A stretch of DNA of 64,000 bases from Skermanella rosea (lineage in GTDB: Bacteria > Pseudomonadota > Alphaproteobacteria > Azospirillales > Azospirillaceae). Below, one piece after another: positions 36,450 through 44,332 of the stretch (position 1 is the stretch's first letter; each line of letters starts with the position of its first letter). Where the stretch lies: assembly GCF_016806835.2 (NCBI RefSeq), contig NZ_CP086111.1:3713471-3777470 (forward strand). The letters are read 5' to 3'. The translations under genes and the position numbers were made by a program. Under the pieces are notes generated by a model. The model was given only the letters and a program-made list of their open reading frames with translations, did no database searches and had not been told where the DNA came from.

Positions 36450-38104
36450 CCGCCACCTCTCCCGACAGGGCCGTCACCGCCCGGCCGGCCGCCCAGCCGC
36501 CCAACTACCTGACCGAGGGCGGATCGACGCTCCGCTCCTGGCTGCTGACCCACGACCACAAGAGGATCGCGATCCTCTACGCCCTGACGATCACCGTGTT
36601 CTTCTTCTTCGGGGGAGCCGCGGCGGCGATGATCCGGCTGAACCTGGTGACGCCGCCGGGGATCTTCGCGGCGGACACCTACAACCGGCTGTTCTCGATC
36701 CACGGTATCGTGATGGTCTGGTTCTTCCTGATCCCGTCGATCCCGAACACGCTGGGCAACTTCCTGCTGCCGATGATGATCGGGGCGAAGGACCTGGCGT
36801 TTCCCCGGATCAACCTGCTGAGCTGGTACCTGTTCGTCGCCGCCGGGGTGGTGGCCCTGTTCGCCGTGATCGCCGGCGGCGTCGACACGGGATGGACGTT
36901 CTACACGCCGTTCTCGACGATGTATTCCAACAGCTACGTGATCCTGGCGATCTCGGCGGTGTTCATCTCCGGCTTCTCGTCGATCCTGACCGGGCTCAAC
37001 TTCATCGTCACGGTCCACCGGCTGCGGGCGCCCGGCATGACCTGGTACCGGCTGCCGATCTTCGTGTGGTCGAACTACTCGACCGCGATCATCCTGGTGC
37101 TGGCGACGCCGGTGCTGGCGATCACGCTGGCCCTGCTGGCGGTCGAACGGCTGCTGCAGGTGGGCATCTTCGACCCGGCGCTGGGCGGCGATCCGCTGCT
37201 GTTCCAGCACCTGTTCTGGTTCTACTCGCACCCGGCGGTCTACATCATGATCCTGCCGGGGTTCGGGGTGATCAGCGAGGTCGTGCCGTGCTTCTCCCGG
37301 AAGCCCATCTTCGGCTACAAGTTCGTGGCCTGGGCCAGCGTGTCGTTCACCGCGGTCAGCTTCCTGGTCTGGGCGCACCACATGTTCGTCGCCGGCATGT
37401 CGGTCTATGCCGCACTGGTCTTCTCGCTGCTCAGCTACATCATCGCCGTGCCGTCGGCGATCAAGGTGTTCAACTGGACCGCCACGCTGCACAAGGGCTG
37501 GATCAGCTTCGACGCGCCCATGCTCTACGCGCTGGGCTTCATCGGGCTGTTCACGACCGGCGGCCTGTCCGGGCTGTTCACCGCCAACCTGGCGTTCGAC
37601 GTCCATGTCACCGACACCTACTTCGTCGTGGCGCATTTCCACTACATCATGGTCGGCGGCATGGTCAGCGCCTACTTCGCCGGCCTGCATTTCTGGTGGC
37701 CCAAGATCACCGGCCGCATCTATCACGAATGGTGGGCGCGGATCGCGGCGCTGCTGATCTTCGTCGGGTTCAACCTGACCTTCTTCCCGCAGTTCATCCT
37801 GGGCTACCTGGGCATGGAGCGGCGCTACCATTCCTATCCGCCGGAATTCCAGTTCTGGAACATCCTGTCCTCGGCCGGCGCCTCGATCCTGGCGCTGGGC
37901 TACGTGATGCCGCTGTTCTACCTGACGTGGTCGCTGTACCGGGGCCAGCGTGCCGGCGCCAACCCGTGGGCGGCGACGGGGCTGGAGTGGACCACGCCGT
38001 CGCCCCCGCCCAAGCACAATTTCGACAAGACCCCGACCGTCACCCGCCCGCCCTACCAGTACCGGCCGGAACCGGAGCCCCAGGATGCCCAAGGCCATGC
38101 CTGA
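36446..38104 (+). CDS. coxA: Cytochrome c oxidase subunit I, A2-type haem-copper oxidase
   Basis: This 552-residue catalytic subunit has about 12 helices. Visible ligands are His86 (SIHGIVMVW, low-spin haem), His262 and Tyr265 (CuB and the crosslinked Tyr in YSHPAVY), His311/312 (WAHHMF, CuB) and His397/His399 (HFHY, haems). The usual D-channel glutamate in GHPEVY is absent. Tyr-Ser stands in front ([10 protein letters not shown]), the mark of A2-subfamily oxidases. It reduces O2 to water and pumps protons. Confidence 0.96.
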   Translation: MTATSPDRAVTARPAAQPPNYLTEGGSTLRSWLLTHDHKRIAILYALTITVFFFFGGAAAAMIRLNLVTPPGIFAADTYNRLFSIHGIVMVWFFLIPSIPNTLGNFLLPMMIGAKDLAFPRINLLSWYLFVAAGVVALFAVIAGGVDTGWTFYTPFSTMYSNSYVILAISAVFISGFSSILTGLNFIVTVHRLRAPGMTWYRLPIFVWSNYSTAIILVLATPVLAITLALLAVERLLQVGIFDPALGGDPLLFQHLFWFYSHPAVYIMILPGFGVISEVVPCFSRKPIFGYKFVAWASVSFTAVSFLVWAHHMFVAGMSVYAALVFSLLSYIIAVPSAIKVFNWTATLHKGWISFDAPMLYALGFIGLFTTGGLSGLFTANLAFDVHVTDTYFVVAHFHYIMVGGMVSAYFAGLHFWWPKITGRIYHEWWARIAALLIFVGFNLTFFPQFILGYLGMERRYHSYPPEFQFWNILSSAGASILALGYVMPLFYLTWSLYRGQRAGANPWAATGLEWTTPSPPPKHNFDKTPTVTRPPYQYRPEPEPQDAQGHA

Positions 38105-38741
38105 CATACGGCCGGAACCCCAGTACGCCACCCTGGAACAGCAGGCCGACGTCGCCGTCTTCGGGATGTGGATCTTCCTGGCGACCGAGGTGCTGTTCTT
38201 CGGCGGCATGCTGTTCGCCTACACGGTCTATCGCGGCGTCTACCCGGAGGGCTTCGCGGAGGCCGGCCGCCATACCAAGATCGTGATCGGGACGGTCAAC
38301 ACGGTGATCCTGCTGACCAGCAGCTTCGTCGTCGCCTGGGCGGTGCATCTGGCGGAGCGGGGACGCGGCCGCGGCGTCGCGGTCCTGCTCGGCGTGGCGG
38401 CGCTGCTCGGCACCGTCTTCCTCGGGCTGAAGGGCTTCGAGTACTACCAGGAATGGCACGAAGGCCTCGTCCCGGGCCTCCGTTTCGAGGAGACCGGCCC
38501 GCACGCCCATGCCATGGAGCTGTTCTACCTCCTGTATTTCATGATGACCGGGGTGCACGGGTTCCATGTCACGATCGGCATCGGCCTGATGGCCACCATG
38601 GCGGTGCGCGCGTGGCGCGGCGCCTTCTCAAGCGCCTATCACACGCCGGTCGAGATCACCGGCCTGTACTGGCACTTCGTCGATATCGTGTGGATCTTCC
38701 TGTATCCGCTGATCTACCTGGTGGGAAGGAGCGGCGGATGA
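38085..38741 (+). CDS. coxC: Cytochrome c oxidase subunit III
   Basis: This subunit of about 218 residues has five predicted helices: [100 protein letters not shown] and [20 protein letters not shown]. The short five-helix form without the first two helices is usual for caa3 oxidases. ATG 38085 is preceded by GGAG about 9 bases away; ATG 38097, four codons on, is equally possible. Either start overlaps the end of coxA. Confidence 0.93.
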   Translation: MPKAMPDIRPEPQYATLEQQADVAVFGMWIFLATEVLFFGGMLFAYTVYRGVYPEGFAEAGRHTKIVIGTVNTVILLTSSFVVAWAVHLAERGRGRGVAVLLGVAALLGTVFLGLKGFEYYQEWHEGLVPGLRFEETGPHAHAMELFYLLYFMMTGVHGFHVTIGIGLMATMAVRAWRGAFSSAYHTPVEITGLYWHFVDIVWIFLYPLIYLVGRSGG

Positions 38742-39064
38742 GGGAGAACCTGCCGCCGCTTCCGCTGGTCCTGGCCTGGGTGGCCCTGCTGGCGCTCCTC
38801 GGGGCCACGCTGATCCTGGCCTATGTGCCGATGGGGCCGTTCAACGCGGTCGCCGCCATCGGCATCTCCGTGATCAAGGCGCTTCTGGTCGTCATCATCT
38901 TCATGAAGCTGGCGGACAGCGGCAACCTGGTCCGCTTCGCCGCCGCGGCGGGCCTGTTCTGGCTCGCCATCCTCTTCTCGCTCGGCGCGACCGATTACCT
39001 GACCCGGACCACGGTGCCCACCGGCAGCTACACGCGCGGCCACCTTGGCGAGGAGTCGCCCTGA
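38738..39064 (+). CDS. Cytochrome c oxidase subunit IV (caa3 type)
   Basis: This 108-residue three-helix protein reads [49 protein letters not shown] and then [24 protein letters not shown]. The IKA-LVV-FMKL line is the signature of prokaryotic COX4/CtaF-like subunits. It overlaps coxC by 4 bp and closes the oxidase set (II-I-III-IV). Haem O/A synthase and CtaG genes are not present in the window. Confidence 0.9.
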   Translation: MRENLPPLPLVLAWVALLALLGATLILAYVPMGPFNAVAAIGISVIKALLVVIIFMKLADSGNLVRFAAAAGLFWLAILFSLGATDYLTRTTVPTGSYTRGHLGEESP

Positions 39065-39065
39065 C

Positions 39066-39557
39066 ATGACATCATCCGGCGACGATGCCCGCGTGAGGGA
39101 GACCCGCCTGAGGGAGGCCGTGGACAGGGCCCTGGAGCATCTCCAGGCCGGCCGCCGGCAGGCCGAGGAGGATCTTTCCCGCAGCCCGGTGCACGGCACC
39201 CATGTCGACATGCTGCGCAGGATCCGCACGTTCCACAAGGAGGTGCTGCTTCCCGCCGTGAACGCGAAGCGCTCGATCGTCGAGCATGTCGGCGCGCTGT
39301 GGCTGGAGGAGGACATCGATCCGCCGCACCAGATGCCGCGCGCCTTCGTCCGGTTCAGCTCGATCTCCGCCCACCCGATGGCGCCCCGCGCCTACATGAC
39401 CTTCCATGTCGCGGAGGACGGCACCGCCCTGGTCTCCCGCAACTTCGAAACCCCGGTCAAGACCACCGAGGTGACGCTCGGCCGCCTGGAGGAACTGTCG
39501 CCCGAAACGGTGTCGGCCGCGATCGACGACTTCCTGCTGCGGGCGCTGAACGCCTGA
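39066..39557 (+). CDS. Uncharacterised cytosolic protein at the end of the respiratory operon
   Basis: This 163-residue protein starts 1 bp after the subunit IV stop, so it is probably the last operon member. The first 80 residues are helical and charged (REAVDRALEHLQAGRRQAEEDL; RRIRTFHKEVLLPAVNAKRSIVEHVG). The rest is a mixed fold with PRAFVRFSSISAHPMAPRAYMTFHVAEDGTALVSRNFETPVK. No signal peptide or membrane segment. I do not recognise a family; its position suggests an accessory role or simple carry-over. Confidence 0.7.
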   Translation: MTSSGDDARVRETRLREAVDRALEHLQAGRRQAEEDLSRSPVHGTHVDMLRRIRTFHKEVLLPAVNAKRSIVEHVGALWLEEDIDPPHQMPRAFVRFSSISAHPMAPRAYMTFHVAEDGTALVSRNFETPVKTTEVTLGRLEELSPETVSAAIDDFLLRALNA

Positions 39558-39580
39558 CGGAGGCGGGACAGGTTCCTGCC

Positions 39581-40654
39581 TCAGTCCACCGGCTCCCCGG
39601 TCAGGTATTCGGAGATCGTCCGCGCGCAGGCGTTCATGCCGTCACGCAGCACGACTTCATACCCGTGGGTGCTCTCGGTCGGTATCGCGATGCAGCCGGC
39701 GCGCGCCGACGATCCCGAACTGAGGACGGCGCTGGCGTCGGATGCGAATCCCGGCATCAGCGCCGGCTGCGGGTGGAGCCCGCAGCGGTCGGCGGCATGC
39801 AGCAGCCCGTCCGACACCGACTTGGTGTAGAAGCCCTTCTCGTCGCCCATCAGCACGATCGGATCGGCGCTCAGCGTGGTATCGTATTCGGCCGCGATGG
39901 GGCCGACTTCCACGGCGACGCAGACATCGCCCGGCAAGGTCCTGGCGGCGTACTGGGCGCCGGCATTGGTTTCCTCCTCCTTCGTCGTGAAGACGAACAG
40001 AGCGTCTCGGCGCAGCGCGTCGCGGCGCGACGCCGTCAGGGCCGCCGCCCCGAGGGTCGCCACGATCGGCGCGCGATCGTCGAGGAAGTGGGCCGCGACG
40101 CAGTCGTTGACCAGGAACGGCCGGCGCCAGTGCCTGCTGAGCACGACTCTCGTCCCGGCCCGCACGCCCAGCTTGCCGAGTTCCTCCTTCGAGCGGCGCG
40201 TGGTCACATGGACGTCCGGCCACCGCACGTTTCCGCTCAACACGTCCGCAGCCTGGCCGGACTCGGATGTGCCGTGCATGGTGCCGAACGACAGCACGCC
40301 GGGGACGACTTCCCGCTCGCCCATGATGTCCAGGGGACACATGCCGAAGTTCACCGGATGGGCCCCGCCCAGCGCCACCACCCGCAGGCTTCCGTCGGGT
40401 TCGACGCGCTTGACCACCATCGCGATCTCGTCCTGGTGCGCCATGATGCGGACCGCGCGCCGTTCCGCCTCGGCGCGCGGGACCGATCCGGCGCGCACGA
40501 TGCCGATCACGTTGTCGGCGGCGTCGATCCAGACCGTGTCGCAGGTCCGCTCGAGCTCGCGCCGGCAAATCGCCCGCACTTCCTGCTCCTGGCCGCCGGG
40601 GCCCCGGGCCAGCAGGAGTTCCGTCAGGAGCGAGAGATCGTCTTCGGTGGACAT
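39581..40654 (-). CDS. M42-family metallopeptidase
   Basis: This 357-residue protein has M42 features: IMAHQDEIAMVVKRVEPDGSLRVVALGG (first metal His and Asp), LVNDCVAAHF (bridging Asp in VNDC), VFTTKEEETNAGAQYAA (catalytic and metal Glu), AVEVGP and a late ESTHGYE metal His. M42 enzymes are large-complex aminopeptidases; some relatives are annotated as endoglucanases. ATG 40654 follows AAGGAAA; an in-frame GTG sits just before it. It is downstream of the hydrolase gene by 19 bp. Confidence 0.87.
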   Translation of the reverse strand: MSTEDDLSLLTELLLARGPGGQEQEVRAICRRELERTCDTVWIDAADNVIGIVRAGSVPRAEAERRAVRIMAHQDEIAMVVKRVEPDGSLRVVALGGAHPVNFGMCPLDIMGEREVVPGVLSFGTMHGTSESGQAADVLSGNVRWPDVHVTTRRSKEELGKLGVRAGTRVVLSRHWRRPFLVNDCVAAHFLDDRAPIVATLGAAALTASRRDALRRDALFVFTTKEEETNAGAQYAARTLPGDVCVAVEVGPIAAEYDTTLSADPIVLMGDEKGFYTKSVSDGLLHAADRCGLHPQPALMPGFASDASAVLSSGSSARAGCIAIPTESTHGYEVVLRDGMNACARTISEYLTGEPVD

Positions 40655-40673
40655 CACGTTTCCTTATGTTCGT

Positions 40674-41687
40674 CTATCCGTCGGCCGGCATCGGCGAAGG
40701 TTCGGCCACCTCCAGCAGGACCCCTCGGATCTCCTCCGCGAGGACATCCGGATGGTCTTCGGGCGTGAAGTGCCTCGCCCCGGGTATCCGCCGCAGGCGC
40801 GCCCCGAGGGTGTCCGCGAGCAGAGCGCCGGACCATTCCCCGAGCGGATCCCTCCCGCCCCAGACGACACGGGCCGGAACGTCGAGCCGCCGCAGCCGGC
40901 TTCCGATCCGCAAGGTATCGTAGGCCGACATCTGGGCGAGCTGGTTGGCCAGGCCGGCGGGACCGACCGATCGCGCGTAGGGTTCCCAGACCAGCTCCTC
41001 GGATATCCTCCGGCGATCGGAATCGTCGTGGCCCAGGTTGTTGACCGCCGCCAGCAAGACCGGCCTGATCAGGGCCGGCGGCAACCGGGCGACGAGACCC
41101 CGCATCCGCTGCGCCGTCCTGACCATCGGAACCGGCCAGTTGTCGTAGGCGACGGAATCCGCCAGAACCAGGCCCGCGAAGAGTTCCGGATGGGTGGTCA
41201 GGAGAGCCTGGAGGACCCCGCCGCCGACGTCATGGCCGACGAACACCGCCCGCCGGATGCCCAGGTGCCGGAGCCAGGAACGGAGATAGTCGGCCTGCCG
41301 CGGGATGGAGATGTCGCGGCCCAACCCTTCGCCGAGCGACCAGCCGAACCCGACCAGCTCGCAGGCGAGACAGCGCACCCCGACGCCCGTCAGCCGGGGA
41401 ACGACGTAGCGCCAGATTCGGGGGTTGGTCGGGATGCCGTGGACCATCACCACCGGAACACCATCGGCCTCGGGACCGCCGTGCTCCTCCCAACGCATCA
41501 GGACCCCGTCCACCATCGCGCTGCGGGTCAGTTCGGGAGCGGCGGCATCGACTTCCCTTCGGTAGCCGGCCGGACGCGGCGTGCGGAGCAGAGCCCTTCC
41601 GAGTTCGAATGCGGCCACGGCGGCGATCGCTCCGAGAACGAAATGCGTGCCGCTCCGCCCAGCGGATTGGATCTGGCGATCGGGCAT
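40674..41687 (-). CDS. Alpha/beta hydrolase with aspartate nucleophile (haloalkane dehalogenase/epoxide hydrolase type)
   Basis: This 337-residue protein opens with a probable membrane-anchor helix (THFVLGAIAAVAAFELGRALL). The core has the oxyanion loop VMVHGIPTNPRIW, a nucleophile elbow VGHDVGGG with Asp153 in place of Ser, RVVWGGRDPLGEWSG for the acid, and ARHFTPEDHPD for the base His. An Asp nucleophile is typical of haloalkane dehalogenases and epoxide hydrolases, so hydrolysis of a C-halogen bond or an epoxide is more likely than ester cleavage. The substrate is unknown. Co-directional with the M42 gene. Confidence 0.85.
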   Translation of the reverse strand: MPDRQIQSAGRSGTHFVLGAIAAVAAFELGRALLRTPRPAGYRREVDAAAPELTRSAMVDGVLMRWEEHGGPEADGVPVVMVHGIPTNPRIWRYVVPRLTGVGVRCLACELVGFGWSLGEGLGRDISIPRQADYLRSWLRHLGIRRAVFVGHDVGGGVLQALLTTHPELFAGLVLADSVAYDNWPVPMVRTAQRMRGLVARLPPALIRPVLLAAVNNLGHDDSDRRRISEELVWEPYARSVGPAGLANQLAQMSAYDTLRIGSRLRRLDVPARVVWGGRDPLGEWSGALLADTLGARLRRIPGARHFTPEDHPDVLAEEIRGVLLEVAEPSPMPADG

Positions 41688-41799
41688 GTTTCCTCCTGCA
41701 TCGGTCAGGGCGTTGATGATCTGGGAACCGGCGAAGCGGCTGGATCACGCGGACGCCGCGGTCGGCGTGAATCCGCTCTCCCGATGCGGCGAGGATCGG

Positions 41800-42159
41800 T
41801 TACCTGGCCTGCTCCCCGGGCTGGTTCGCATCCGGTACCTTGGCGCGATCCTCTATGCTTTCGGCGGATTCCGGCGGTTGCGGCGGCTGGCTGCTGCCGC
41901 GGCTCCGGTTTTCCACGTCGTTCCCCTGGACGTCGACCGGATCCTCCTTCAGGCGCTCGAGGGCGCCCTGAAGCCCGCTCTCCTCGTCCGTCTCGTCGAT
42001 CGTGTCAGGCGAGCGCGTACCCTGGGGAGCGGGGTTGGGTTCGAGGCTCCGCACGACGCCGGGGTCGTTCGTCAGCATCTCCTTGGCTCCCTGGGCGCCG
42101 GCCGGAACGGCGGCCAGGACCAGCAGGGCTGATCCCACGATGATCGGTATCGCATTCAA
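41800..42159 (-). CDS. Small secreted disordered protein
   Basis: From TTG 42159 the product is 119 residues: a signal peptide (NAIPIIVGSALLVLAAVPAGAQG), then an acidic, Pro/Ser/Glu-rich mature chain with SLEPNPAPQGTRSPDTIDETDEESGLQGALERLKEDPVDV and a QPPQPPESAESIED tail. AGGAG lies about 11 bases before TTG. An upstream ATG (42228) in frame would put 23 charged residues before the signal peptide and is less likely. No family recognised. The composition matches the small secreted proteins of the island at 44333-58410. Confidence 0.55.
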   Translation of the reverse strand: MNAIPIIVGSALLVLAAVPAGAQGAKEMLTNDPGVVRSLEPNPAPQGTRSPDTIDETDEESGLQGALERLKEDPVDVQGNDVENRSRGSSQPPQPPESAESIEDRAKVPDANQPGEQAR

Positions 42160-42348
42160 AATGTCGGCACTCCTGTCTTTCGTGTCCCGTCGGGCGAAGC
42201 CCTCCCGGGTCCGGGTCTGGCCGTACAACAGCGGGAACAGCCCTCTTCAGGCGGTCAACAGTGCTGCCGCGGGTTCGTTTCCCGGCAGTCCGCCGACGCC
42301 GTCAGGCGGCCGAAGACGGCGACGGCCGTGAAGGTAGGGATCGCCATG

Positions 42349-43353
42349 TCAGCCCGCATCCTTTCCGTCCGCCTTTCCGTCCGCAGCCGGCTGCCGCGCC
42401 AGGGTGCCCGCGATGGTCCTGGGCGCCGGGGGCTTCGGGCCGGACGGCCAGCCCTCCCGCTGGCGGGTCCGGTCGCCGTCGGTCTCCTCGGTCTGGTCGT
42501 GGAACAGGACCACGCTGGTGGGAAACGGAAGATCGATGCCGCTTTCGCCCATCCTGTCCTTGATCGCCATGATCACGTCGTGCTGGACCCGCAGCACCTC
42601 GTGCTGGCGCGCGTCGGTCCACCACATGGCACGGATGTTGACGCTGGAATCGGCCAGCGCCACGGCGATGGCCTCCGGCGGCGGGTCCCGCAGGACGCCC
42701 TTGACGGTCCGCAGGGTCTCGACGATCGCGGCGGCGGCCTGGCGCGAATCGTCCCCGTACCCGATCCCGATATCGCACTGGCTGCGCCGGATGCCGTAGG
42801 CGGTGTTGACGATGACGGCGTTGGTGAAGATCTCGCCGTTCGGGACATAGGCGCGCCTGCCGTCATAGGTCTTGATGATGGTGGTGCGGGTCTCGATCTC
42901 CTCGACCGTACCCTCGAAATCCTTGAACACGATCTGGTCTCCCAGGCGGAACGGCTGGCGCAGCAGGATCAGGATGCCGGCCAGGAAGTTCTGGAGGATG
43001 TCCTTGAACGCGAAGCCGATGGCCACGCTGCTGATGCCCAGCAGCGAGAACAGGTCGACCGGCCGGACCGAGGGAAACATTATGGTCACCGCGACCAGCA
43101 ATCCGAGCAGCGTCAGTCCCCACTGGGCCAGCCGGCCGAGCACCAGGCCGACATTGCGTCCGGCTCCCCCGGCGGTTCCCCGCCGCGCGGCCATGCGCAC
43201 GCCCTTGCCGATCAGCCAGAACAGGATGAAGACGACGACGCCGATGGCGAGCTTGGGCAGGAAGGAGATCGACCAGTCGATCATCTGGTCGATGGTCGCC
43301 CAGGCCGTCGAGATTTCCGCGTCCACGGCGGCTTGCAGATCGGTATCCTGCAC
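42349..43353 (-). CDS. Small-conductance mechanosensitive channel (MscS family)
   Basis: This 334-residue protein has three N-terminal helices; the pore helix TM3 is in the GLLVAVTIMF...LLGISSVAIGFAFKDILQNFLAGILIL region. The MscS beta domain starts RQPFRLGDQIVFKDFEGTVEEIETRTTIIKTYDGRRAYVPNGEIFTNAVIVNTA, a textbook match. The C-terminal 40 residues are Pro/Lys-rich and poorly conserved. It opens under membrane tension after osmotic downshock. The neighbouring DUF421 gene is 39 bp upstream in the same direction. Confidence 0.93.
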   Translation of the reverse strand: MQDTDLQAAVDAEISTAWATIDQMIDWSISFLPKLAIGVVVFILFWLIGKGVRMAARRGTAGGAGRNVGLVLGRLAQWGLTLLGLLVAVTIMFPSVRPVDLFSLLGISSVAIGFAFKDILQNFLAGILILLRQPFRLGDQIVFKDFEGTVEEIETRTTIIKTYDGRRAYVPNGEIFTNAVIVNTAYGIRRSQCDIGIGYGDDSRQAAAAIVETLRTVKGVLRDPPPEAIAVALADSSVNIRAMWWTDARQHEVLRVQHDVIMAIKDRMGESGIDLPFPTSVVLFHDQTEETDGDRTRQREGWPSGPKPPAPRTIAGTLARQPAADGKADGKDAG

Positions 43354-43392
43354 GGTTGTCCCTGCGGTGTAGTTCAGGAGTGATCGATGCCG

Positions 43393-43932
43393 TCACGCGG
43401 CATCGGACGAACGCGCCGCCGGGCCCGGCTTGGGGACGTTGGCCAGGGCGGAGGTCGAGCCGTCGGAAGACGGGCCGACGACGCTGAAGCTTCCATCGGT
43501 TTCCAGGACGACCGCCTCGACCTGCTCCAGGCTCGCGAACCCGCTGGAGCGCACGGCCGCCATCACCTCCTCGGGCGCCACCCGCGCATCGAGCAGGGCC
43601 TTGTCGAGCATGTTTCCCTTGTGCAGAAGCATCGTCGGCTCGGCCTTGACGAGGTCCCGGACCCCCTGCCAGCGGGCCGACGCCCAGGCGACGATCATCT
43701 GGAGGAAGATCAGGAGAGCGAAGCCGAGAATACCTTCCGCCAGGGCCACGCTCTGGGACAGCAGGATCGTCGCCAGCGTCGAGCCCAGGGCCACCGTCAC
43801 GATCAGGTCGAACGCGTTCATCTTGGACAAGGTGCGTTTTCCGGTGACGCGCAACAGGATTATGATCGCGATATAGGCCAGCACGCCGACCAGGAGGGTC
43901 CGCAGCAGGCCTGTCCAATCGTCAAAAAACAT
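43393..43932 (-). CDS. DUF421 (YetF-like) membrane protein
   Basis: This 179-residue protein has three predicted helices at the start (LLRTLLVGVLAYIAIIILLRVTGKRTLSKMNAFDLIVTVALGSTLATILLS, then GILGFALLIFLQMIVAWA). A soluble DUF421 domain follows with AEPTMLLHKGNMLDKALLDARVAPEEVMAAVRSSGFASLEQVEAVVLETDGSFSVV. The RTGKRTLSxMxxFDLIVTxALGS motif is diagnostic. Members are linked to sporulation or stress in Bacillus but the biochemical role is not known. It lies upstream of the MscS gene, likely in one transcript. Confidence 0.88.
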   Translation of the reverse strand: MFFDDWTGLLRTLLVGVLAYIAIIILLRVTGKRTLSKMNAFDLIVTVALGSTLATILLSQSVALAEGILGFALLIFLQMIVAWASARWQGVRDLVKAEPTMLLHKGNMLDKALLDARVAPEEVMAAVRSSGFASLEQVEAVVLETDGSFSVVGPSSDGSTSALANVPKPGPAARSSDAA

Positions 43933-44132
43933 GAGCTTTCCTTAAGCGTTTCGAATTCCGGCTTCAGTATCGGTCGGATATGACCGACGCGGCGACGCTC
44001 CCAGTGCAACAACGTCGGCCGAAAAAGCTCTCACGCCGCTGGTTTTCCCGCTGAATCCGGCATCAAGGGCAAGACTGGGTGCATCTGCAAAGATGTGTTG
44101 GCGGAGCGAATTGTAGCCTGACAGGAAAAACC

Positions 44133-44175
44133 TTGCGGGAGTCAGGAATTTCCTGACATCACACTTTCCCGCAAA
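44133..44175. promoter_or_regulatory. Nested inverted repeat upstream of the PRC/PxVxV island
   Basis: The 400-bp AT-richer space between DUF421 (leftward) and the first island gene (rightward) has a perfect palindrome GTCAGGAATTTCCTGAC (44141-44157). It is framed by TTGCGGGA (44133-44140) and TCCCGCAA (44168-44175). This could be an operator or fold as an RNA hairpin in the leader of either transcript. The rest of 43933-44332 holds the promoters but no gene. Confidence 0.45.
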
Positions 44176-44332
44176 GTCTGTTGCCGTAGTCAAAGCAATA
44201 GAATCCAGCTTTCGCACCGGCAGTAATGCTGATGCTTACAAAAAGACACTAAACGCGATCTTTGACCCGGTGAGGCAATCATCAGGCCGATCTCGCGATG
44301 TGGAATTATTGCCTTTTCTGCAGGAGAGCCAC

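Noticed and set aside
36392-38209. 605-codon minus-strand frame
   Set aside because: Antisense to coxA and coxC; composition is Asp/Arg/His-rich as expected for a reverse shadow of GC-rich genes.
39876-42143. 755-codon plus-strand frame
   Set aside because: Antisense to the M42 peptidase, the alpha/beta hydrolase and the small secreted protein, all with good family or signal evidence.
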